Source: Deinococcus marmoris DSM 12784 (GTDB lineage: Bacteria > Deinococcota > Deinococci > Deinococcales > Deinococcaceae). Taken from it: a DNA stretch of 18,280 nt. This document shows, one piece after another, positions 1 to 9,300 of this stretch. Positions within the stretch are counted from its first letter, which is position 1, and every line of letters starts with the position of its first letter. The translations under genes were made by a program, and so were the position numbers. A model generated the notes under the pieces. That model did no database searches. It was not told the origin of the DNA and saw nothing but the letters and a program-made list of their open reading frames with translations. The DNA lies in assembly GCF_000701405.1 (NCBI RefSeq), contig NZ_JNIV01000092.1, positions 1 through 18,280 of the forward strand, written 5' to 3'.

Positions 1-68
<68 letters not shown>

Positions 69-306
69 ATGGTCTAGCACTGAAATCAGAGATTTCAGAT
101 GTTAGTGTGTTTGGTCCAAGCTTTCGCTTGGCTGCCCCCTTCCGTAGAAGCGGGTCTGCTTTGAAGTCCACAGGCCAAAGCCCGTGTCTTCTGTTTTCGT
201 GAATCTGGAGCCACTTCCCATTGGAAGCGCCGTTCACCCGCCTCTGTCGAAGCGGTCCTGCTCTCTCTCTGCGTGTGTTGTCATGCGGCCCGCCTCACTC
301 GGAGGC
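69..306 (-). other. 16S rRNA leader with three hairpins
   Basis: This stretch lies between the predicted transcription start (about 306) and the mature 16S 5' end (about 68), so it should be transcribed as a leader of roughly 240 nt. Three compact hairpins are seen on the minus strand near the mature end. At 135-154 there is a CTTC/GAAG stem capped by UACG and extended by CCC/GGG. At 116-131 a CCAAGC/GCTTGG stem is capped by GAAA. At 80-98 an 8-bp CTGAAATC/GATTTCAG stem has a 3-base loop. Such leaders normally take part in 16S processing and assembly. I found no convincing boxA antitermination element. Confidence 0.6.
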
Positions 307-312
307 TCAGAA

Positions 313-341
313 AAGATACAGGCCATTCCCTGTTCTGTCAA
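313..341 (-). promoter_or_regulatory. 16S rRNA promoter (sigma-70 type)
   Basis: On the minus strand a perfect -35 TTGACA (336-341) is followed after exactly 17 bases by TATCTT (313-318), which places transcription start near 306. It lies about 68 bases beyond the zapE stop codon, so the rRNA operon has its own promoter rather than depending on read-through. Confidence 0.85.
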
Positions 342-408
342 CCTCTGCTGGATTACTATTTTGATAGGGCAGACCAGAAAGCTGAAAAACGAAGTCTCAA
401 ACACGGTG

Positions 409-1431
409 TCAGGTGACATTTACGCGGCCAGCTTCCCGTGCCTCGCGCAGCAATTCGGACAGGCGAGACAGGCAGCGGCTGTACTTCTTGGCGTACGCGC
501 CGTGACGATACGTGTCGTCGAACAGCGTTCCCAGGGGCGCGCCTGTGAAGGCAGCGGGCAGACCCAGGTCATACAGCTTGTCGATGAAATGAACAAAACG
601 CAGGGCGACGTTCTGATCGTCCATCGGGACCAGATTCAGGACGCCCACCGCGCCCACGCCAGACAGCAGCCCGGCAAAACGGCTGGGATGAATTTTCAGT
701 AGGTGGCGGTTCAGGTCACGGTGACTCAGCGTGGCCAGGGTGGCGGGGTTTTGCATGGCTTCCCAGACCAGATATTCCGGCCCAGAAAACACGTCTTCAG
801 GTTTCGTGCCGCGCTGGCGGAAATCGGGGCCGTCCAGACGGTGGGTCTCGAAGCGGCTGGCGATGCCCTGAATCTGGCGCTGGAAGTCGCCCGCATTGAA
901 GCGCCCCTGGCCTAGCGCACCGGGTTCGGTGTTGCTGGTGGCGATCACGGAGGTTCCGCCGGGCATCAACTGGCCCAGAAACGTATTTGCCATGTGGGTG
1001 TTGCCGGGATCGTCCAGCTCGAATTCGTCGATGAGCAGCAGATCATGGCCCCGGAAGGCGTCTACCGCGCGGGTCATGCCCAGCGCGCCGATCAGGTACA
1101 TCAGGTCCTGAAAGCTCATGATGGCGCGCACTCCGCTGGACGCGTGATAGGCGCTGGCGAGCAGGTGCGTCTTGCCCACGCCGAAGCCGCCGTCCAGATA
1201 CAGGCCGCGTCCTTCCGGGGTACGGCGGCGAAACAGGCGCAGGCCGCCGGGCTTTTGCCGCGCGGTCTCCACAAACGTTTGAAGGTTGTCGCGCGCCGCC
1301 GCCTGACTGGGGTATTCAGGATTGGGCCGGTACGTCCCGAAGCGCACGTCCTGAAATCGGGCGCTGGGCAACAGCTCCGCCGTGAGCGCCAGCGGATCGG
1401 GGGCGGGATTGCGGGTCAGGAGATCAATCAT
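409..1431 (-). CDS. zapE: ZapE/AFG1-family P-loop ATPase
   Basis: A 340-residue ATPase of the AFG1/ZapE family. In E. coli, ZapE acts at the division septum and affects Z-ring stability; the mitochondrial relative AFG1 works in protein quality control. Visible motifs are Walker A GGFGVGKT (residues 81-88), Walker B LLLIDEFE (131-138, with D135 and E136) and a sensor-1-like TSNTEP (165-170), followed by SRFETHRLDGPDFR (192-205), the expected arginine-finger region. Length suits the family, whose members run about 340-380 residues. The ATG at 1431 has no obvious Shine-Dalgarno. The gene lies upstream of the 16S promoter on the same strand, with only about 70 bases between. The family call is firm; the exact role in this organism is inferred. 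Confidence 0.88.
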   Translation of the reverse strand: MIDLLTRNPAPDPLALTAELLPSARFQDVRFGTYRPNPEYPSQAAARDNLQTFVETARQKPGGLRLFRRRTPEGRGLYLDGGFGVGKTHLLASAYHASSGVRAIMSFQDLMYLIGALGMTRAVDAFRGHDLLLIDEFELDDPGNTHMANTFLGQLMPGGTSVIATSNTEPGALGQGRFNAGDFQRQIQGIASRFETHRLDGPDFRQRGTKPEDVFSGPEYLVWEAMQNPATLATLSHRDLNRHLLKIHPSRFAGLLSGVGAVGVLNLVPMDDQNVALRFVHFIDKLYDLGLPAAFTGAPLGTLFDDTYRHGAYAKKYSRCLSRLSELLREAREAGRVNVT

Positions 1432-1520
1432 GGTTTTTGATGGGTAATGGTTGAAAGTTGATGGAGAACAACCTGGGGAACTTGACGGTGGGAGCCTGCC
1501 CGGTGGCCCCCCCTCCCCAC

Positions 1521-1560
1521 CCCTCTCGTGCCGAGCTGTACCAGTCCCCCACGAGGAGGG
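1521..1560. repeat. Imperfect palindrome, REP-like element
   Basis: CCCTCTCGTG (1521-1530) pairs with CACGAGGAGGG (1550-1560) with one bulged G, leaving a 19-base loop. It is flanked by C-rich (1507-1523) and G-rich (1556-1565) runs that extend the potential pairing. It sits in the 168-base gap between the S4-domain gene and zapE, both on the minus strand. Its base composition and structure resemble short intergenic palindromes scattered in Deinococcus-type genomes. That resemblance is from memory and was not searched. Confidence 0.45.
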
Positions 1561-1599
1561 AGGGAGCCAGAAAACTTAGACCCACAGACCCTTTGACCC

Positions 1600-2298
1600 C
1601 TACCTATGGACTTCAAGTTCAACCTTGTAGTTGCCGCGCCGGGTTTCGTTGACCACACGCTTGAAGTCGATGCGGCCCAGGCCATCGGCACTGAGACTGT
1701 CGCCCTCACGGATGTCGCTGCTGGCGCGGGCGGGGCCGCCGTTGAGGCGCACCTTGCCGCCGTCGATACCCTGCTGGAAATACGCGCGGCTGACGCCGAA
1801 GCCCTTTGCGCCCACCACGTCCACGCGCATGGACGGCACCACCACCTCGCGGATCTTGCTGCCCCGGCCCGCCGTCTCGCCGATTTCCTCGACTTCAATG
1901 TCGCGGCCCCCCAGCACAGTCAGGGATTCCAGGGTCTGGGCGGCCTTGCCCGTGGCGGCGATCAGAAAGCTTCCGCGTTCCTCGCGTACGTCGCCCAGTT
2001 GGTCCTCGTTCAGTTCCAGGCGGCGCAGTTGCACCAGGAAATCCTGCTCATCCCACTCGGGGGCGGCCTGGGCAGGAGTCAGGCGCAACACAGTCACGCC
2101 AGCATCCACCTCTGGAATGTGGGCGGGATACAGCGTCAGCACCACGCGGCGCGCGTCGGGGAAGCCGCCAGCGATACGGTGGCGCAGGTCTTCGTCGTTC
2201 AGGAGGCGACGATCTATCTCGTCACCGTCCAGGAATCCGGTGCGGACCACGCGGCCTCCGCGCGCCTGGGCCACCAATGTGGAGAGTTTCTGCTTCAT
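1600..2298 (-). CDS. YlmH-like S4-domain RNA-binding protein
   Basis: A 232-residue protein ending in an S4 RNA-binding domain (about residues 157-215). The S4 core reads MRVDVVGAKGFGVSR, then GGKVRLNGG and IREGDSLSADGLGRI, the normal layout for ylmH-like and cyanobacterial 'photosystem II S4' proteins. The N-terminal two thirds match the alpha/beta region typical of that family, including the RVVLTLYP segment at 51-58. B. subtilis YlmH has been linked to ribosome-associated quality control; a similar role here is inference. The reading frame stays open 45 codons upstream, but ATG 2298 is chosen because those extra codons look non-coding and because a -10 box ends 7 bases before this ATG (2306-2311), as expected for a leaderless mRNA. 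Confidence 0.85.
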   Translation of the reverse strand: MKQKLSTLVAQARGGRVVRTGFLDGDEIDRRLLNDEDLRHRIAGGFPDARRVVLTLYPAHIPEVDAGVTVLRLTPAQAAPEWDEQDFLVQLRRLELNEDQLGDVREERGSFLIAATGKAAQTLESLTVLGGRDIEVEEIGETAGRGSKIREVVVPSMRVDVVGAKGFGVSRAYFQQGIDGGKVRLNGGPARASSDIREGDSLSADGLGRIDFKRVVNETRRGNYKVELEVHR

Positions 2299-2305
2299 GC
2301 TCAGC

Positions 2306-2311
2306 AGGATA
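2306..2311 (-). promoter_or_regulatory. -10 box of a leaderless start (S4 gene)
   Basis: TATCCT on the minus strand ends 7 bases before the ATG at 2298, which would put the transcription start at or next to the A of the start codon. No Shine-Dalgarno is seen. The -35 region (about 2329-2334) is poor. Confidence 0.5.
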
Positions 2312-2377
2312 GTGCGTGGGGCAGAGGAGCGTGAGAGTCGGGCAAGCAGTTGTCTGAGAGCGCTACAACGGTTTAAA

Positions 2378-2428
2378 CCCCTCAGTCCGCTTCGCGGCCA
2401 GCTCCCCTCAAAAGGGAGCCGAGAGGGG
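2378..2428. repeat. REP-like nested palindrome
   Basis: An outer arm CCCCTC (2378-2383) pairs with GAGGGG (2423-2428). Inside it are two small hairpins, CCGC-TTC-GCGG (2387-2397) and GCTCCC/GGGAGC (2401-2419). The whole forms a three-way-junction-like structure in the space between two divergent promoters (S4 gene and ruvB). Similar 'ccgcttcgcgg ... ctccc/gggag' elements are, from memory, multicopy in Deinococcus genomes. A genome search would decide this. Confidence 0.55.
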
Positions 2429-2532
2429 CGCAATTGCCTGCCAGAGGGGACATTCTTGCCAGGAATGCGCTTCCTCTAGATTCTGCAAAACACTAAACTC
2501 TAAAACCGATTCCGTTCTGAGCTAAATTACGC

Positions 2533-2538
2533 TAAGCT
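2533..2538 (+). promoter_or_regulatory. -10 box close to the ruvB start
   Basis: TAAGCT lies 6 bases before the ruvB ATG (2545), with no Shine-Dalgarno in between, so the mRNA is probably leaderless. The -35 position (about 2510-2515, TTCCGT) matches consensus weakly. Confidence 0.45.
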
Positions 2539-2544
2539 GTCCGT

Positions 2545-3540
<996 letters not shown>

Positions 3541-3880
3541 GGTTTTTCCCCTGTGACAGAACCGCTAATGGGACAGGGTTTCTGACGTAGACCGTCCTCA
3601 AAGCACCTACTGTCTCTGGCCCGCCGAACATTCTGGCCAGTTTGGCGGGGCTGCGCGGCTGGCCCTGAGGAAGCTGGCGCAGGACGACCCAGACGCGTCA
3701 CTGAAAGTTGCTGAAACGAACTTCCGCATTCAGCATCCAGATCGGCCCGCGAGCGCTGGAGGTGGGCACGGCGCGGCATCTTCCGGCAATGTGACGGCGT
3801 GATACTCGGCACACAGCCTGGCGAGGGACGGTGGCAGGCGCACTCTGTTTCCCGCACCCGTGGGGGAGCCAGATCACGTC
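3541..3880. other. Intergenic region after ruvB, possible remnants
   Basis: No convincing gene is seen here. Just after ruvB, CCCTGT (3549-3554) can pair with ACAGGG (3573-3578) ahead of a short T run, a weak candidate terminator. On the plus strand, about 3600-3800, a stretch open in one frame encodes residues with ordinary composition (such as ALRKLAQDDPDASLKVAETN) but has no start, RBS or recognisable family, so it could be a decayed gene. The minus-strand open frame over the same region has an unnatural Arg/Pro/Ser/Cys composition and is not supported. Confidence 0.35.
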
Positions 3881-3909
3881 TGCACATCACTGCCGCCGTC
3901 CTCTAGACT
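3881..3909 (+). promoter_or_regulatory. Promoter of the arsC-like/galM pair
   Basis: TGCACA (3881-3886), a partial -35, is followed after 17 bases by TAGACT (3904-3909), which ends 7 bases before the ATG at 3917. No Shine-Dalgarno precedes that ATG, so a leaderless transcript is likely. Confidence 0.5.
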
Positions 3910-3916
3910 TTCCTTC

Positions 3917-4279
3917 ATGAGCGCCCCCCAGGTTCAGGTCTTCGGCACGAAAAAGAGCAAGGAAACCCGCGCCGCCGAGCGGTTTTTCAAGGAGCGGCAG
4001 GTCAAGATCCATTTCGTGGACCTGACGCAGCGCCCGATTGCCAGAGGGGAACTGACCCGCTTTGTCCAGAAATTTGGCCTGAATGAACTGCTGGATCTGG
4101 AGGGCAAAGCCTACGAGCGCAGCAATCTGGCGTATCTGCGAACCACCGAGGAAGGCGTGATCGCCAAGGTGATCGAGACACCCGAACTGCTGCGGCTGCC
4201 CCTGGTGCGCGGCGGCAAGGTGCTGAGCGTGGGCGAGGATCTGGACGGCTGGAAAGCCATGCTGGAGGAGGCGCAGTGA
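3917..4279 (+). CDS. ArsC/Spx-fold protein lacking cysteine
   Basis: A 120-residue protein of the ArsC/Spx/YffB thioredoxin-fold family. Support: the N-terminal beta strand plus loop VQVFGTKKSKETRAAERFF, the FVDLTQRPIARGEL segment, and the cis-Pro region LLRLPLVRGGKVLSVGEDLDGW near the C-terminus. Known arsenate reductases and Spx carry a cysteine in the loop after the first strand (for example CxxC or NCDT). Here the loop reads GTKKS and the whole protein contains no cysteine, so a thiol-based reductase mechanism is excluded. It may be a structural or regulatory member. The ATG at 3917 is preferred over an upstream in-frame start (3860) because of the -10 box at 3904-3909. Its stop overlaps the galM start by 4 bases. 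Confidence 0.8.
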   Translation: MSAPQVQVFGTKKSKETRAAERFFKERQVKIHFVDLTQRPIARGELTRFVQKFGLNELLDLEGKAYERSNLAYLRTTEEGVIAKVIETPELLRLPLVRGGKVLSVGEDLDGWKAMLEEAQ

Positions 4280-5403
4280 CTGTTGTGGTAGGGGTGGGAA
4301 CTGAGGCCGGGATAGAGACGCGGCGCTGGGGAACACTCCCGGACGGGCAGGACGTGCAGCTTTTCGTGTTGCGTGCCCCCAACGGCGTGACCGTCACGCT
4401 GGGCGAGTACGGCGCGCGGCTGCTGCGGGTGCAGATGCCGGACCGGGACGGCGTGCCCGGCGACGTGATGCTGGGCCACCCCGATCTGACGGCTTACTTG
4501 GAGCAGGAGGACGCGCTGTATTTCGGCGCGACGGTGGGCAGGGTTGCCAACCGGACGGCGCGTGGGCGTTTTGAATTGGGCGGGCAGGAGTACCAACTGG
4601 CCCTCAACAATCCGCCCAACCATCTGCACGGCGGTCCCGGCGGTTTTCATGCCGTGCGCTGGGAAGGGACGGCGCTGGAAGGCGACGAGAGCCTGAACGG
4701 CGTGGCCTTCCGGTATCACAGCCCAGACGGCGAGGAAGGCTATCCGGGTGCGGTGGACGTGACGGCCCGCTACACCCTCGGTGACGATGGCTGGCTGAGC
4801 CTGGACTGCTGGGCCAGCACCGACGCGTCCACGCCACTGAACCTGACCAACCACGCCTACTGGAATCTGGCAGACGGCGGCGCGGGCAGCGTGCTGGATC
4901 ACACCCTTCTGCTTCCCGCCGCCCGGTTTCTAGCCGTGGACGACAACGCGATTCCAGTTGCAGTCACGCAAGTGGAGGGCACGCCCTTCGACTTCCGCAC
5001 GGGCAAACCGCTGGGGCAGGATCTGGACGTGGACGACGCGCAGCTCTGGGGGGCAGGCGGTTACGATCATCATTTCGTTCTCCTGAACGGCGGCGAGGGT
5101 CTGAAGCAGGCGGCGGTCCTGGCTGACCCCGCCAGCGGACGCCGCATGGAAGTCTGGACCACCGAGAACGGCGTGCAGCTCTACAGTGGCAATTTCCTGG
5201 GCGGCAGCTCTCCGGGCGGCAGCGTCGTGGGGTGGAACGGAGAGCGCTACGGGAAGCACTCGGCGCTGTGCCTGGAAACCCAGCAGGCCCCCGATGCGCT
5301 GAACCAGCCCGAGCTGGACCGCCTGGGTGCAGGCTCGATCATCGTGCAGCCGGGTCAGACGTACCACACGCGCACCCGGTGGCACTTCTCGGTCACGCAC
5401 TAG
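4276..5403 (+). CDS. galM: Aldose 1-epimerase (mutarotase)
   Basis: A 375-residue mutarotase interconverting alpha and beta anomers of aldoses such as galactose or glucose. Recognisable motifs: HLHGG (residues 116-120), LTNHAYWNL with the expected catalytic histidine H193, the GGYDHHFVL segment, and CLETQQAPDALNQP carrying the expected catalytic glutamate E334. Length fits family values of about 330-380. Translation starts at GTG 4276, overlapping the TGA of the previous gene (GTGA), with a strong GGAGGAGG Shine-Dalgarno inside that gene's end. The two are therefore probably co-transcribed and translationally coupled. A functional link between them is not evident. Confidence 0.9.
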   Translation: MTVVVGVGTEAGIETRRWGTLPDGQDVQLFVLRAPNGVTVTLGEYGARLLRVQMPDRDGVPGDVMLGHPDLTAYLEQEDALYFGATVGRVANRTARGRFELGGQEYQLALNNPPNHLHGGPGGFHAVRWEGTALEGDESLNGVAFRYHSPDGEEGYPGAVDVTARYTLGDDGWLSLDCWASTDASTPLNLTNHAYWNLADGGAGSVLDHTLLLPAARFLAVDDNAIPVAVTQVEGTPFDFRTGKPLGQDLDVDDAQLWGAGGYDHHFVLLNGGEGLKQAAVLADPASGRRMEVWTTENGVQLYSGNFLGGSSPGGSVVGWNGERYGKHSALCLETQQAPDALNQPELDRLGAGSIIVQPGQTYHTRTRWHFSVTH

Positions 5404-5467
5404 CTTCCCGCACTGGCTGACGGTGGCGGGTGGGACCAGGGCTGCAATGCACCTGACCGCCAGACCC

Positions 5468-5473
5468 TAGAAT
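5468..5473 (+). promoter_or_regulatory. -10 box before the metallophosphoesterase
   Basis: TAGAAT ends 9 bases before the ATG at 5483. There is no Shine-Dalgarno, and a -35 is not clear. This fits a leaderless or very short-leader transcript. Confidence 0.4.
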
Positions 5474-5482
5474 CCCTTCCAC

Positions 5483-6319
5483 ATGCGCCTGGCCATCATC
5501 GCGGACATTCACGGCAACCTGGACGCGCTGCTCGCCGTGCTGGCCGACGCGCAGGCGCAGGGCGCAGAGCGGTTGGTGGTCAACGGCGACGTGGTCAACC
5601 GGGGGCCAGACTCGGTGGCGGCGCTGGAAACGCTGCTGGCACGGGGGGACGTGAGCTTCACACTGGGCAACCACGACGACCTGCTGCGGCTGTGGGACGC
5701 CCGCAGCCCGGACCTGCCCGCCGAATGGTTCAATGACCCTTTCTGGGGGGCCACCGCTTGGAGCGCCGAACAACTGAACAGCGCCGGGCTGCTGCACATT
5801 CCCGCCGACTGGCCCATGACCCGGACAGTGGAGATTCCAGGGCTTCCCAGCGTGCTGATCGCCCACGGTTCGCCGCAGCATTACCGCGAGGGCCTCAGCG
5901 AAAGAACCAGCCCCGAACGCGTGCAGGAGCTGAGCGCCGGACACGGCGTCCTGATCGGGTCGCACATCCACCGCCCCGCGCAGGCGTGGGTGGGCGGCGT
6001 GCTGGTGCTGAACACGGGAGCGGTGGGCGCACCTGCAAACGGTGATCCGCGTGCCCAGTACCTGCTCCTGACAGCGGGGGCGGACGGCTGGCACACTGAA
6101 TTCCGGGCCGTCCCCTATGACCGTACAGGTGTGCTGGCACGCTTCGGCAGCAGCGGTCTGCTGGACACCGGCCTCAGCGCGCAGATCTTCCGGGAGGAGA
6201 TCATCAGCTCACGCAGTCTGTACACGCCGTACTGGTCCTGGACCGAGCACGAAAGGCTGCCGCGCGATACCCGGACCTGGGACACTTTTCTGCGCCGCCT
6301 CCCCGCCAGAAAGCCATAG
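5483..6319 (+). CDS. Calcineurin-like metallophosphoesterase
   Basis: A 278-residue dimetal phosphoesterase. All core motifs are present in order: D8-I-H10 (DIHGN), GD at 35-36 (VVNGDVVNRGP), GNHD (62-65), H128 (LIAHGS), and GSHIHRP (159-164) giving H161/H163, followed by NTGAVG (177-182). Layout and size resemble the YfcE/protein-phosphatase-like group of small bacterial metallophosphoesterases; the substrate cannot be told from sequence. It follows galM by 79 bases and has its own candidate -10 box. It ends convergently against the FAS1 gene across a shared terminator. Confidence 0.88.
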   Translation: MRLAIIADIHGNLDALLAVLADAQAQGAERLVVNGDVVNRGPDSVAALETLLARGDVSFTLGNHDDLLRLWDARSPDLPAEWFNDPFWGATAWSAEQLNSAGLLHIPADWPMTRTVEIPGLPSVLIAHGSPQHYREGLSERTSPERVQELSAGHGVLIGSHIHRPAQAWVGGVLVLNTGAVGAPANGDPRAQYLLLTAGADGWHTEFRAVPYDRTGVLARFGSSGLLDTGLSAQIFREEIISSRSLYTPYWSWTEHERLPRDTRTWDTFLRRLPARKP

Positions 6320-6344
6320 AAAAACCCGCCCAATCAAGGGCGGG
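6320..6344 (-). terminator. Intrinsic terminator of the FAS1 gene
   Basis: A perfect 7-bp stem CCCGCCC (6325-6331) / GGGCGGG (6338-6344) with a 6-base loop is followed, in minus-strand direction, by a run of five T (plus-strand A at 6320-6324). It starts about 20 bases after the FAS1 stop codon. The stem could also slow read-through from the convergent metallophosphoesterase, but that side lacks a T tract. Confidence 0.88.
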
Positions 6345-6364
6345 CGGAAAGCTCAGGAGAGGCT

Positions 6365-9300
6365 TTACTTGAAGGTGGGGGGAATCAGGACGCTGTCGAT
6401 GGGATAGACGGCGCTGTTGCCCACGATGATCGGGGTGACGTTCACAGTCGCGCCGACGATGTCCTGATTGGTCAGCACGCCGATGCTCAGCACGCCGGCC
6501 TTGGTCTGGAGATCCAGGCTGCTGCCTTCCAGGCTGCGGAGCTGCGTGCCCTGGAGCATGGTGTCGTTCACGCGGCCCGTGACCACATGGAAGCTCAGAA
6601 CCTGCTTGAGAAGGGCCTTATCGGCCATCAGGCGGTCCAGGGTGGCCTTGGGCACCTTGGCGAAGGCGTCGTTGGTGGGGGCAAACACCGTCACGTCGGT
6701 GGCCATCAGGGGAGTGGTCAGCTCAGCGGTCTGGAGCAGGCTCAGCAGGGTGCTGAACTGAGGCTCGGAGGCCAGACGCTGTTCCAGGGTCATGGCACCC
6801 GTGGCGGCTGCCGGGGTGGGCGAGACGGGCGCAGCCGGAGGGGTCATGACGGGCGCGGGAGCCGCAGGAGCGGGCGCAGCAGGTGCCGTTGCAGCGGGAG
6901 CGGCAGGCGCAGGCAGCTTCAGGGCAGGGGCGATCAGCACGGCGTTGATGGGATAGACGGCGCTGTTGCCCACGATGATCGGGGTGGTGTTCACGGTTGC
7001 GCCGGTGATGTCGCCGTTGGTCAGCACGCCGATCATCAACACGCCTGCCGTGTCCTTGAGGTCCAGGCTGCCGCCCTCCAGGCTACGCAGTTGCGTGCCC
7101 TTGAGGTCCGCTTCCATAACGCGGCCAGTCACGACGTGGAAGCTCAGGGCCTGCTTGAGCAGCGCCTTGTCGGCCATCAGGGCGTCCAGCGTGGCCTTGG
7201 GCACCTTGGCGAAGGCGTCGTTGGTGGGGGCAAACACCGTCACGTCGGTGGCCATCAGGGGGGTGGTCAGCTCAGCGGTCTGGAGCAGGCTCAGCAGGGT
7301 GCTGAACTGAGGCTCGGAGGCCAGACGCTGTTCCAGGGTCATGGCACCCGTGACGGCGGCTGGGGCGGGCGAGACCGGGGCTGCGGGCGGCACGGCCACC
7401 GGAGCGGGCGCAGCGGGGGCCGCAGCCGCAGGGGCCGCGACTGGAGCGGCAGTGCCCAGCACCAGCGTCGGGGGAATCAGGACGCTGTCGATGGGATAGA
7501 CGGCGCTGTTGCCCACGATGATCGGGGTGACGTTCACGGTTGCGCCGACGATGTCCTGGTTATTCAGCACACCGATGCTCAGCACGCCCGCCTTGGTCTG
7601 GAGATCCAGGCTGCTGCCTTCCAGACTGCGGAGCTGGGTGCCCTGGAGCATGGTGTCGGTCACGCGGCCCGTGACCACGTGGAAGCTCAGAACCTGCTTG
7701 AGCTTGGCGTCGTCGGCCATCAGGGCGTCCAGGGTGGACTGGGGCACCTTGGCGAAGGCGTCGTTGGTGGGGGCGAACACCGTCACATCGGTGGCCATCA
7801 GGGCGTCAGCCAGTCCGGCCTTCTGAATAAGGCTCAGCAGGGTGCTGAACTGGGCTTCACCTTGCAGGCGCGAAACCAGCGTCTCGGCTCCGGTGGCCGT
7901 GGTGGTGGCCGGGGCCGTTACAACAGGCGCAGGGGCCGGGGCAGGCGCGGGCGTTGCAACCGGTGCAGGAGCAGGCGCGGGCGTCGCCACGGGCGCGGGG
8001 GCCGGTGCGGGCGCAGCAGCAGGGGCCGGGGCGGCGGGTGCCGGAGCAGCGGGAGCAGGCGCAGCGGCCACCGGAGCCTCAGCCGGGGTGGGCGGGGCAG
8101 GCAGCTTCAGGGTGGGGGGCAGCAGCACCTTATCGATGATGTAGATGATGCCGTTGTCAGCCGTGTCCACGGTGGCCGTGACGTTCGCGCCGGCGACCAT
8201 CTGGGTGGTGCCGTCCTTCGTGAGCGCCAGGCTGCTGCCTTCCAGGCTGCTGATCTGGCTCTCGGCAGAAACCTGCTCCGCCGTCATCTTGCCGGTCACG
8301 ATGTGATACAGCAGCACCTGTTGCAGCGTGTTGGGATCACTGGCGATCAGGGCCAGCGTCTCGGGATCGACGGCAGCGAACGCCTCGTTGGTGGGCGCGA
8401 AGATGGTGTACTCGTTGTCCATCAGGATGTCGGTGATGCCCGCATCGCTGAGCAGATCGCGCAGGGTGCTGAAGCGTTCATCGGCCACGATCACGTCGTA
8501 CAGCGAGTTGGTGTTCATCTCGGCCATGTCGGCGTCTGTGGTATCGGTGGCGACCGTGTCGGTGGTCGTGACGGTATCCGTGGTGGTGGTGGTGTCGGTG
8601 GCCACGGGCGCTTCTACAACGGCTGGCGCTTCCACGACAGGGGCCGGAGCGGCAGACGTCGCGCCGCTCAGGGGCAGCGCAGGAATTTCGGTAATGCTGG
8701 TGGCCGCCTGGGCCATCGGCATTTCCGGTGCAGGCGCGGCCTCGGCCACCGGCTCGGCGGCTGGGGCGGCTTCGGCGACAGGCGCTTCAGCGGCAGGGGC
8801 CTCGGCGACAGGCTCGGCCATCTCTTCGGTCGCAGGCTCGGCTTCTGTCACAGGTTCGGCGGTGGCCGCCGGGGCAGGCATCAGCACGGTGTCGATGATG
8901 TGGACGATGCCGTTGCAGGCCACCACGTCGGCCTTGCTGACGGTGGCGTTGTCGATCATGACCTTGCCGTCACTCATCGTGACCAGGAAACTGGTTCCCT
9001 GGGCCGTCTTGCCGGAGGTCATGCCCATGACCTGCTGGGCCGTGACCTTACCAGGCACAACGTGATACAGCAGGATGTTCTTGAGGGCCTCGGGATCGTT
9101 CAGGACGGCGGCCAGCGTGTCGCTGGGCAGCTTGGCAAACGCGGCGTTGGTGGGCGCGAAGACCGTGTAACTGCCGCCTTGGAGCGTCTCGGTCAGTCCG
9201 GCAGCTTCCACGGCAGTGGCCAGCGTGCTGAAGTTAGCGTCGCTGGTCACGATCTGCGCGATGGACATGCAGGTGGGGGCGGGCTTGGCGACAGGCGCGC

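Noticed and set aside
2299..2433. An N-terminal extension of 45 codons for the S4-domain protein
   Set aside because: It runs into the REP-like palindrome, has non-coding composition, and the -10 box at 2306-2311 points to ATG 2298.
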